The notes under the pieces are model-generated. The model searched no databases. It had not been told where the DNA came from and was given only the letters and a program-made list of their open reading frames with translations. A stretch of DNA of 34,438 nucleotides from Candidatus Doudnabacteria bacterium (GTDB lineage Bacteria > Patescibacteriota > Doudnabacteria > UBA920). This document shows positions 1 through 6,750 of this stretch, in pieces; position 1 is the first letter of the stretch, and each line of letters starts with the position of its first letter. The DNA lies in NCBI GenBank assembly GCA_003151625.1, contig PLYC01000016.1, positions 1 through 34,438 on the forward strand, in the 5' to 3' direction. The translations under genes were made by a program, and so were the position numbers.

Positions 1-81
1 AGTGTTAGTGGTTTGAAGTCGCCATTTCTCAATTTGACTAACCCGCCTGTTTTCGCTAAACTGCAGGTGAAAGGCACCGCA

Positions 82-170
82 AGATCACGGATTATAGACG
101 CAGATTTCGCAGATAGCGCAAATCGGCGGCGATTGGCGTTATCTGTGGCATCTGCGATTAATCATTGATC
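82..170. repeat. Dispersed palindromic repeat, copy 1 (upstream of purL)
   Basis: This imperfect inverted repeat has ends GATCACGGATTA and TAATCATTGATC and a central AATCGGCGGCGATT palindrome. A second copy at 9032-9118 has the same ends and the same inner block CATCTGCGATTAATCA. The purL start codon lies 4 bases past the repeat. The copies are clearly related by eye; the family name is not known to me. Confidence 0.75.
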
Positions 171-174
171 AATA

Positions 175-3100
175 ATGCATAGAATTTACGTAAAATATAC
201 CATCCCCGACTCCAGGGCGAATGTCAAAAAAAACCAGTTCGGGGCTTTGGGACTAAAAAATAAATTGGACGCCGTGCATTTGGCCGAATGCTATACCATA
301 GACGCGCGGCTAAACCAAAAACAAATTCAGGCCGCCAAAAACCTTTTAGCCAACCCTTTGGCCCAGTCCGCGGATACCGCTTTAAAAGCGCCGCGGAATT
401 TTAATTATGCCGTGGAAATCGGTTATTTACCCGGCGTTACGGATAACATTGGCAACACCGCTAAAGAGACGTTGAGCGATGGGGCAAAGGTTAAGTTTAA
501 ACAGGAAGAGAATGTGTATTCGAGCCAGGTTTATTTTATTTCCTTTGATAAAAACCCTCACCCCAACCCTCTCCCAAAGGGAGAGGGAGGACTGCAGCTA
601 GACATAAATAAAATCACCAACTCGCTTTACAACCCCCTCATCCAGAACGCGTCCGTTAAGTCGCGCGAGAAATTTATAAAAGACGGCGGGATGGATGTTG
701 TTGCGCCAAAGGTAAAACTTACGGCTTCAAATAAAGTTAGCTTGGTGGATTTAAATGTGAGTGATGAAGAGCTGATAAAACTGGGGAAACTGGGGATTCC
801 TGAAAGCAATCACCCCCACCTAGCCTCCCCCCTCAAGGGGGAGGAAACTGCAGCTGGTATTATTCCCTCCCCTGCCGGGGTTCCCCATTTATCGCTTGGC
901 GAAAATGGGGTGGCTCGAGGGGGAGGGTTAGGGAGGGGTGAATCACAAGAAAAACGGCGCGGACCGCTGGCTTTGGGCCTTCCTGAATTAAAAGTTATCC
1001 GCGAACATTTTAACAAATTGGGGCGGAAACCAACCGACATAGAGCTGGAAACTCTGGCTCAAACCTGGAGCGAGCACTGCAAGCACACCATATTCGCCGA
1101 CCCCATGGACGAACTGGAAAAAGGGCTTTACAAAACCTACATAAAAGGCGCCACGGAAAAAATCCGCGCTCAAAAGGTCAAGGATAAAAGATTAAAGATA
1201 AAGGATAGTACCGGCGACTTCTGCGTCTCGGTTTTTACGGATAACGCGGGCGGAATTATTTTTGACAAAGACTACATTGTCTGCCATAAAGTGGAAACTC
1301 ACAATACGCCTTCGGCACTGGATCCGTTTGGCGGCAGCATAACCGGTATTGTCGGCGTCAACCGCGATGTTTTGGGCTTTGGCCTTGGCGCCAAACCAAT
1401 TGCCAATTTTTTTGGCTTTTGCCTGGCTTCACCAGATGACAAAACGGAACTGTTCCGCGACCCCGAACTAAAAAACCCCATGCTCTCCGCCCGCAGAATT
1501 ATGGACGGCGTAATTTCCGGCATTAATTCCGGCGGCAACCAAAGTGGCATCCCCACGTCTTTGGGCTTTTTAAATTTTGACGCACGATATAGAGGCAAGC
1601 CTTTAGTGTTTGCCGGAACCGTGGGCTTAAGCCCCAAAAAAATCGGCACACGATTATCGTGGCAAAAAAAAGCCGAGGCTGGCGACTACATAGTGGTGGT
1701 CGGCGGCCGAGTGGGGGCGGACGGCATCCATGGCGCAACTTTTTCTTCGGAAGGACTGGATAAAGACAGCCCAGCCACGGCTGTGCAAATTGGCGATCCC
1801 ATAACCCAAAAAAAACTTAGCGACGCTATTGTTAAAGAAGCACGCGGACAAAACCTGTACAACAGCATTACCGACTGCGGTGCCGGAGGGCTCTCTTCCG
1901 CGGTTGGCGAAATGGCCTCACAAGCGGGCGACCCTTCAGGGTCGTCCCGAGCGAAGCTCTCGAGCGCAGCCGAGAGGGCTCAGTCGAGGGGAGGCTGTGA
2001 GGTAACACTTAACAAAGTACCGTTAAAATATCCGGGGCTCGCTCCTTGGCAAATTTGGATTAGCGAATCCCAAGAGCGAATGGTGCTTTCGGTTCCAAAA
2101 AACAAGTGGACGAGATTTGAAAAGCTGATGGAAAAACGCGGGGTGGAAGCTACTGTAATCGGAACATTTACCAAATCCGGCAACTGCGTGGTAAAATACG
2201 ACAACAAAATTGTTTTAAATGTTGATATGGATTTTTTGCATAACGGCAGGCCCATTAAACATCAAACAACAAAACCACCTCACGTCGTCATCCTGAACCC
2301 GAATGCATCTGAGGGTGAAGGATCTCATCAAAAGTTAAGGGATTCCTCGTCGGCTGCACTCCTCGGAATGACGTCAAGAGGAGAATCTTTCAATCTTTTA
2401 ATCTTTAAATTACTCTCCTGCTCCAATATCGCCTCCACCGAATTTGTAAACCAACAATACGACCACGAAGTCCAAGGCTCAAGCGTGCTAAAGCCCCTGC
2501 AGGGTAAAGGAAAAATAAATTCTGAAGCCGCGGTAATTAGGCCTGTGCTAAATTCCAAAAAAGCTTTGGTGCTTTCTTACGGTCTAAACCCCTCTCTTTC
2601 GGAATTAGATTCTTACAATATGGCCGCGTGCAGTATAGACTCCGCCATTCGCGCGGCTGTGGCCGTAGGCGCGGATATAGATTATATGGCACTACTCGAT
2701 AATTTTTGCTGGTGCAGTCCCGAAGACCCTCATCGCCTGTGGCAATTAAAAGAAGCCGCCCGCGCGTGCTACGACACGGCAGTGGCTTTTGGTACGCCGT
2801 TTATTTCCGGCAAGGACAGTATGTATAACGACTTTAAAGGTTTTGGTGCCGATGGAAAAGCATTAAAAATTTCCATTCCGCCGACTTTGCTTATTTCCAC
2901 CATTTCCGTAATCCCCGACGCGGAAAAAACCGTTTCCCTTGACGCCAAACTCCCCGGCGACTTACTCTATATATTAGGGGGTACTAATGATGAAATGGGA
3001 GGTAGCGAGTATTCATCACTTTTGGGGAAACCCGATGTATTCCCAGTACCGGCCGTCAACGCACAAACAAACCAAAAACTCTACAAAACTTTCTACCAAG

Positions 3101-3465
3101 CCGTTCAAAAAAATCTTATAGCCTCCGCAATAAGCCTAAATCGCGGCGGACTTTCGGTTGCGCTCTTAAAAAAACTTATGGGCGGCGGCTTGGGCGCAGA
3201 AATTAATTTAGCAGGAGTCCCAGGTAACTGGAAAGAAAATAACCAGGCTCTATTTAGCGAAAGCCAAGGCAGAATTTTAGTTAGTATCGCGCCAAAAAAT
3301 GCGATAACTTTTGAAAAGTTAATGTTAAAAAATACTATCGCAAAAATTGGCAGCTTAACCACAAAACCTGTTTTAACAATTACCGATAAAACCGGCAAAG
3401 AAATTTTAAATTTAAAAATAGTAGATGCGTTAAAGGCTTATAAATCAACTTTCCAAAACTACTAA
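175..3465 (+). CDS. purL: Phosphoribosylformylglycinamidine synthase, PurS-PurL fusion with in-frame repeat insertions
   Basis: This enzyme converts FGAR, glutamine and ATP to FGAM, the fourth step of purine synthesis, using ammonia delivered by PurQ. Residues 1 to about 65 resemble a PurS-like domain, so PurS is fused here. The PurL core follows, with WSEHCKHTIF near residue 300, KVETHNTPSALDPFGG near 370, a GGRVGADGIHG loop and the TDCGAGGLSSAVGEMA motif. The HNT variant of the usual HNH occurs in a known PurL subgroup. The protein is longer than expected because four palindromic DNA elements are translated in frame near residues 127-139, 212-257, 586-607 and 704-733, all between conserved blocks. 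The reading frame stays open throughout, so the protein is probably functional. purQ follows with no gap. The start ATG lies just after a dispersed repeat, with no clear ribosome binding site. Confidence 0.96.
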   Translation: MHRIYVKYTIPDSRANVKKNQFGALGLKNKLDAVHLAECYTIDARLNQKQIQAAKNLLANPLAQSADTALKAPRNFNYAVEIGYLPGVTDNIGNTAKETLSDGAKVKFKQEENVYSSQVYFISFDKNPHPNPLPKGEGGLQLDINKITNSLYNPLIQNASVKSREKFIKDGGMDVVAPKVKLTASNKVSLVDLNVSDEELIKLGKLGIPESNHPHLASPLKGEETAAGIIPSPAGVPHLSLGENGVARGGGLGRGESQEKRRGPLALGLPELKVIREHFNKLGRKPTDIELETLAQTWSEHCKHTIFADPMDELEKGLYKTYIKGATEKIRAQKVKDKRLKIKDSTGDFCVSVFTDNAGGIIFDKDYIVCHKVETHNTPSALDPFGGSITGIVGVNRDVLGFGLGAKPIANFFGFCLASPDDKTELFRDPELKNPMLSARRIMDGVISGINSGGNQSGIPTSLGFLNFDARYRGKPLVFAGTVGLSPKKIGTRLSWQKKAEAGDYIVVVGGRVGADGIHGATFSSEGLDKDSPATAVQIGDPITQKKLSDAIVKEARGQNLYNSITDCGAGGLSSAVGEMASQAGDPSGSSRAKLSSAAERAQSRGGCEVTLNKVPLKYPGLAPWQIWISESQERMVLSVPKNKWTRFEKLMEKRGVEATVIGTFTKSGNCVVKYDNKIVLNVDMDFLHNGRPIKHQTTKPPHVVILNPNASEGEGSHQKLRDSSSAALLGMTSRGESFNLLIFKLLSCSNIASTEFVNQQYDHEVQGSSVLKPLQGKGKINSEAAVIRPVLNSKKALVLSYGLNPSLSELDSYNMAACSIDSAIRAAVAVGADIDYMALLDNFCWCSPEDPHRLWQLKEAARACYDTAVAFGTPFISGKDSMYNDFKGFGADGKALKISIPPTLLISTISVIPDAEKTVSLDAKLPGDLLYILGGTNDEMGGSEYSSLLGKPDVFPVPAVNAQTNQKLYKTFYQAVQKNLIASAISLNRGGLSVALLKKLMGGGLGAEINLAGVPGNWKENNQALFSESQGRILVSIAPKNAITFEKLMLKNTIAKIGSLTTKPVLTITDKTGKEILNLKIVDALKAYKSTFQNY
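554..590. repeat. In-frame palindromic element in purL (single-hairpin form)
   Basis: The core is a C-rich/G-rich hairpin, CCCTCTCCC-AAA-GGGAGAGGG, preceded by CCCTCACCCCAA. It is translated as HPNPLPKGEGG within PurL, between the N-terminal domain and the next conserved block. It appears to be a one-hairpin relative of the longer elements at 808, 3858 and 7585. Confidence 0.75.
808..946. repeat. In-frame palindromic element in purL (long form with nested hairpin)
   Basis: The outer arms, CACCCCCACCTAGCCTCCCC on the left and a G-rich near-complement ending GGGAGGGGTG on the right, frame the element. Inside are a CCTCCCCCCTCAAGGGGGAGG hairpin (817-841 region) and a second hairpin, CCCCATTT...AAAATGGGG. 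AATCAC occurs at both ends. The element is translated as a Pro/Gly-rich linker beginning HPHLASPLKGEE. Its first 39 bases are identical to the element in purD at 7582. Confidence 0.85.
1930..1995. repeat. In-frame palindromic element in purL (GACCCT/AGGGTC type)
   Basis: Two adjacent hairpins are visible: GACCCT-TC-AGGGTC and CTCTCG...CGAGAG. The segment interrupts the PurL core between GEMA and GGCEVTLNKVPLKYPG, where family members normally have only a few residues. It belongs to a different sequence family from the C/G-tract elements. Confidence 0.75.
2286..2373. repeat. In-frame palindromic element in purL (CGTCATCC...GGAATGACG type)
   Basis: The ends CGTCATCCTGA and TCGGAATGACG form an imperfect inverted repeat enclosing AAGGATCTC and GATTCCTCGTCGG. 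Repeats of this GTCATCC/GGAATGAC style are scattered through many bacterial genomes. Here the element is translated after the conserved DFLHNGRPIK segment of PurL without breaking the frame. Confidence 0.8.
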
Positions 3466-4332
3466 ATGAAATCTCTATCCAAAATTATTGTGCTGGCCGG
3501 CTACGGCCTTAACTGCGAAGAAGAAACCGCGCATGCTTTTAACCTGTCTAATGGCGATGCTGATATTGTGCATATAAATGATTTAATTGCCAAGCCAAAT
3601 TTACTCAAGAATTATCAGATACTCGCAATTCCCGGCGGATTTTCCTACGGGGACGATTTAGGCAGTGGCAAAGCCTATGCCAACAAGCTTAACAACCATT
3701 TGAGAGAACAGCTAACTAATTTTGCCGCTCAAGACAAATTAATTATTGGCATTTGCAATGGTTTTCAAATTTTAACAAACCTGGGGCTTCTGCCCGGAGT
3801 CCTGACATTTAACGACAACAACCGCTATACCGACCGGTGGGTGGATGTAAGGATCAACACCCCCACCCAGCCTCCCCCCTCAAGGGGGAGGAGCCACAGA
3901 TTAGCCCAAAAAGATGAGTTCCCCTCCCTGGAGGGGAGGGGTCAGGGGAGGGTGATGAGCCCCTGGCTAACCGGCATCAAAAATCTTTCCCTCCCCATAG
4001 CCCACGGCGAAGGCAAATTTGTGGCAGATGACAAAACAATGAAGTCCATAAAAAAGCAAAAAATGATAGCTGGTGTATACTATAAAGGAGAAATTTGCAA
4101 TTACCAAAATCTCTCATATAATCCCAATGGCTCAACTCTGGACATCGCTATGCTGACATCCCCAAACGGCAAAATCCTGGGCACTATGCCACACCCCGAA
4201 CGGGCAATGTTCTTTACCCAGGCTCCCAATTGGCCGCTACTAAAAGAAAAGCTAATTCGCTCCGGCAAACCGCTGCCCAGATTCGCTGATGGTCTGCAAA
4301 TTTTTAAAAATTCTATTAATTATTTTAAATAA
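3466..4332 (+). CDS. purQ: Phosphoribosylformylglycinamidine synthase glutaminase subunit
   Basis: This class I glutamine amidotransferase hydrolyses glutamine and passes ammonia to PurL. The nucleophile motif GICNGFQIL (Cys near residue 97) and the C-terminal MPHPERAMF with the His/Glu of the triad are both present, as is the PGGFSYGDDLG oxyanion-region motif. At 288 residues it is longer than usual because a palindromic element adds about 33 residues (131-163), beginning TPTQPPPSRGR, before the WLTGI segment. The ATG follows the purL stop directly, implying translational coupling. PurL, its fused PurS-like domain and PurQ should form one FGAM synthase complex. Confidence 0.96.
   Translation: MKSLSKIIVLAGYGLNCEEETAHAFNLSNGDADIVHINDLIAKPNLLKNYQILAIPGGFSYGDDLGSGKAYANKLNNHLREQLTNFAAQDKLIIGICNGFQILTNLGLLPGVLTFNDNNRYTDRWVDVRINTPTQPPPSRGRSHRLAQKDEFPSLEGRGQGRVMSPWLTGIKNLSLPIAHGEGKFVADDKTMKSIKKQKMIAGVYYKGEICNYQNLSYNPNGSTLDIAMLTSPNGKILGTMPHPERAMFFTQAPNWPLLKEKLIRSGKPLPRFADGLQIFKNSINYFK
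3858..3954. repeat. In-frame palindromic element in purQ
   Basis: The outer arms are CACCCCCACCCAGCCTCCCC and a matching G-rich arm ending GGGGAGGGTG; two inner hairpins are present (CCTCCCCCCTC/GAGGGGGAGG type and CCCCTCC/GGAGGGG). It is the same family as the purL 808 and purD 7585 elements but is read in a different frame, giving PTQPPPSRGR rather than PHLASPLKGE. Confidence 0.85.
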
Positions 4333-4346
4333 TTTACAAAAATTCT

Positions 4347-4589
4347 ATGTCATTTGGACTTGAAAAATTTGATCGTGAAGCCGAAATAGGAGGAGCAACA
4401 GAAGCAGGCAATTCGGCAGCTTTTGCTGATTATAGAAGAGATGACGGTAAAAAAACTACTCATACTTTTACAGACAAGGAGTTAGTACGGGCTTGGGAAA
4501 ATGGTTATCAGGAAGGCTTACAGGAAATTAAGGGTCACTCGCACACAATAAACCCTGTGCCTAACGAACCAGGAAGTATAGAAGAATAG
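4347..4589 (+). CDS. Small hypothetical protein in purine operon
   Basis: This is an 80-residue acidic, soluble protein with no membrane segment or signal peptide that I can see. I do not recognise a family. It sits 14 bases after purQ and ends 5 bases before purF, on the same strand, so it is almost certainly co-transcribed with them. The middle (HTFTDKELVRAWENGYQEGL) could form an amphipathic helix. The spacing and strand support a real gene; the function is unknown. Confidence 0.65.
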   Translation: MSFGLEKFDREAEIGGATEAGNSAAFADYRRDDGKKTTHTFTDKELVRAWENGYQEGLQEIKGHSHTINPVPNEPGSIEE

Positions 4590-4594
4590 TTTTT

Positions 4595-6013
4595 ATGGAA
4601 AATCTTAACGAAAAATGCGGCGTATTTGGCATCTTCGGCAAAAATTTGGACGTCAGCCGTCTGACGTTTTATGGTTTGTTCGCGCTGCAGCACCGCGGCC
4701 AGGAAAGCAGCGGCATAGCCACCGCGGACGGCAACCATATTGACTGTTACAAAAATATGGGGCTGGTAACGCATGTTTATAACGAGGAAACCATTACCAG
4801 CCTAAAAGGCCACATTGCCATTGGCCACAACCGTTATTCCACTTCCGAAGGCTCGCATTTAAGGCACGCCCAGCCGATTGTTATAAATAACGTGGCCTTG
4901 GCGCATAACGGCAACCTGCCTTCGGTCGCCAAACTTAAAAAATTCCTGGAAGACAAAGATATTTCCACCGAAGACTGCTCCGATTCCGCGCTTATGACCA
5001 AGGCGCTGGATTATTACCTGCAGCACGGCAATTCCATAAAAGACGCGGTAATAAAATCCTACCCATTATTTATCGGCGCTTTTTGTTTAACGATCTTGAC
5101 CAAAGATACGCTGGTGGCCGTGCGTGATACTTTTGGCATCCGCCCGCTATCTTTGGGAAAAATTGACGGCGGTTATGTGATTGCCTCGGAAACCTGCGCA
5201 TTCCATACCGTGGGCGCGGAATTCATCCGCGAAATCCAGCCGGGTGAAATGGTTATTATAAACAAAGACGGGCTCGAATCGGTACAAATCGAAGACTCAA
5301 AAACCAAGGTTGATATTTTTGAGTTTGTTTATTTTGCCCGACCCGATAGTAACATTTTAGGCAAAAGCATTTATGAAGTCAGGCGTAATTGCGGCATGAG
5401 GCTGTTTGAGGAGTTCCCGGTTTCAGCCGACATTGTTGTCCCCGTTCCCGAAACCGCTTATCCAGTTGCCTCCGGCTACAGCAAAGCTTCCGGCATCCCA
5501 ATGGAAATGGCTTTGGTTAAAAATCGCTATATTCACCGCACCTTTATTCAGCCCGAACAGCATAGCCGCGACCTAGGCGTAAAACTAAAACTTACTCCCT
5601 TAACCGAGGTTTTAAAAGGCAAAAAGATTGTAGTAATGGATGACTCCATTGTCCGCGGCACCACTTCGCGCCAGCTGGTTAAAATGCTTTTTGAGGCCGG
5701 GTGCACCGAGGTGCACATGATCATTAGTTCCCCGCCGGTTAAGTATCCGGATTTTTACGGCATAGACACCCCCAAACAGGCAAAGCTAATTGCTTCCCAC
5801 AAAACCGTGGAAGAAATTCGGGAATATTTGGGCGCGACTTCGCTTTACTTTTTATCGCTGGATGGGTTAATTAAATCCACCGGCCTTTCCAAAGATTTGT
5901 TTTGTACTTCGTGCTTCACCGGCGAGTATCCCATAGATCTTGGGGAACGGAAGGTGGATGTGAAGGAACCATCATATCATAAAAAAGTAAAAAACGAGGG
6001 AACCTTATTTTAA
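4595..6013 (+). CDS. purF: Amidophosphoribosyltransferase
   Basis: PurF catalyses the first committed step: PRPP plus glutamine to 5-phosphoribosylamine. The N-terminal Ntn glutaminase begins MENLNEK-CGVFGIFG, so Cys8 would become the nucleophile after removal of a seven-residue leader. HRGQESSGIATADG and GHNRYSTSEGS are typical glutaminase motifs. The PRTase PRPP loop VVMDDSIVRGTTSRQ is intact. From memory of the Bacillus type, four cysteines bind a 4Fe-4S cluster; here a CTSC pair before FTGEYP is kept, but the positions in the EFVYFARPDSN and YPDFYGIDT segments are not Cys, so a cluster is doubtful. The length, 472 residues, is normal. The ATG follows the previous stop by 5 bases. Confidence 0.97.
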   Translation: MENLNEKCGVFGIFGKNLDVSRLTFYGLFALQHRGQESSGIATADGNHIDCYKNMGLVTHVYNEETITSLKGHIAIGHNRYSTSEGSHLRHAQPIVINNVALAHNGNLPSVAKLKKFLEDKDISTEDCSDSALMTKALDYYLQHGNSIKDAVIKSYPLFIGAFCLTILTKDTLVAVRDTFGIRPLSLGKIDGGYVIASETCAFHTVGAEFIREIQPGEMVIINKDGLESVQIEDSKTKVDIFEFVYFARPDSNILGKSIYEVRRNCGMRLFEEFPVSADIVVPVPETAYPVASGYSKASGIPMEMALVKNRYIHRTFIQPEQHSRDLGVKLKLTPLTEVLKGKKIVVMDDSIVRGTTSRQLVKMLFEAGCTEVHMIISSPPVKYPDFYGIDTPKQAKLIASHKTVEEIREYLGATSLYFLSLDGLIKSTGLSKDLFCTSCFTGEYPIDLGERKVDVKEPSYHKKVKNEGTLF

Positions 6014-6016
6014 CGT

Positions 6017-6096
6017 CTACTAAATACTAAACTTTCTAAAAGTACTAAATCGCAAAATCCAAGTTTAGTATTTTTAGACTCTTTTGTATTTAGTAG
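6017..6096. repeat. Overlapping inverted repeats between purF and purN
   Basis: Two inverted repeats share bases: an outer CTACTAAATAC (6017) with GTATTTAGTAG (6086), and an inner ATACTAAACTT (6024) with AAGTTTAGTAT (6061). The left arms overlap at 6024-6027, so only one pairing can be fully formed at a time. No T-tract typical of a terminator follows. It could be an mRNA hairpin, an attenuator or a small mobile palindrome. Confidence 0.65.
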
Positions 6097-6106
6097 AAAA
6101 TATTTT

Positions 6107-6706
6107 ATGAATATCTGTGTCCTTATTTCCAATGCCGGTACCGGCACCAACCTTCAGGCAATTATAAATGGGATCGCTGATGGAAAAATAAATGCTGATA
6201 TAGCGGCAGTCGTTTCCGACAAGGCCGACGCCCCTGGCTTGGAGCGCGCGCGCAAACATAATCTGCCGACAGAAATCTGCTCAAAAAAAGAAGACCTCCT
6301 TCCCCTGCTCAAACAACTAAACCCCGACTATATTTGTTTAGCCGGCTGGAAGCAAATTATTTTGGACGAAGTTATTTTGGCTTTTCCCAATAAAATATTA
6401 AATCTGCATCCCGGTTTAATTCCGGACTCAACTGATGGTGTTGCGGTCAATCCCGATAATACCCCGGGACTTTGGAACAAAGGAATGCTAACCACCAAAG
6501 CAATCCAAAATTTCCTTAATCATCACGCAACTTACGCCGGCTCCTCCATCCACTTTTTAACTTTAAATTTCGATTTTGGCCCGGTGCTTGGACGGTCGTT
6601 TGAAAAAATTCTGGCGGATGATACTGTGGATAATTTGTATAAAAGGTTAAAAGATAAAGAAAATAATCTGTATGTTGAAGTCTTACAAAAATTAAGTTTA
6701 CCATAA
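6107..6706 (+). CDS. purN: Phosphoribosylglycinamide formyltransferase (10-formyl-THF dependent)
   Basis: This protein formylates GAR to FGAR using 10-formyltetrahydrofolate. The N-terminus ICVLISNAGTGTNLQAII is the GART nucleotide-binding loop. NLHPGLIPD carries the catalytic Asn and His of the usual NxHPS motif, and NFDFGPVL carries the catalytic Asp region. The 199-residue length fits the PurN family. A 93-base spacer with inverted repeats separates it from purF; its stop overlaps the first two bases of a 38-bp palindrome that precedes purD. The segment between NLHPG and the Asp (GVAVNPDNTPGLWNKGM) differs from typical PurN, but overall identification is secure. Confidence 0.92.
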   Translation: MNICVLISNAGTGTNLQAIINGIADGKINADIAAVVSDKADAPGLERARKHNLPTEICSKKEDLLPLLKQLNPDYICLAGWKQIILDEVILAFPNKILNLHPGLIPDSTDGVAVNPDNTPGLWNKGMLTTKAIQNFLNHHATYAGSSIHFLTLNFDFGPVLGRSFEKILADDTVDNLYKRLKDKENNLYVEVLQKLSLP

Positions 6707-6742
6707 TAACACGATTTTAACGGCCGTTAAAATCGTGTTATT
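6705..6742. repeat. Perfect 38-bp palindrome between purN and purD
   Basis: The half-site AATAACACGATTTTAACGG is followed directly by its exact reverse complement with no loop. It overlaps the purN stop codon and ends 8 bases before the purD start. With only GTTATTGG following it is not a standard T-tailed terminator. Confidence 0.85.
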
Positions 6743-6750
6743 GGCCAAAT

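Noticed and set aside
1-168. Open frame on the + strand from the window edge, SVSGLKSPFLNLTNPP..., running into the dispersed repeat
   Set aside because: It could be the end of a gene, but the last third is repeat sequence, the opposite strand is also open, and I recognise no domain.
554-946. C/G-tract repeats as a CRISPR array
   Set aside because: Copies are far apart, inside genes, palindromic and of unequal length, with no regular spacers and no cas genes.
988-1173. Antisense frames within purL and other pur genes
   Set aside because: They lie opposite strongly conserved enzyme domains and have no ribosome binding sites or family features.
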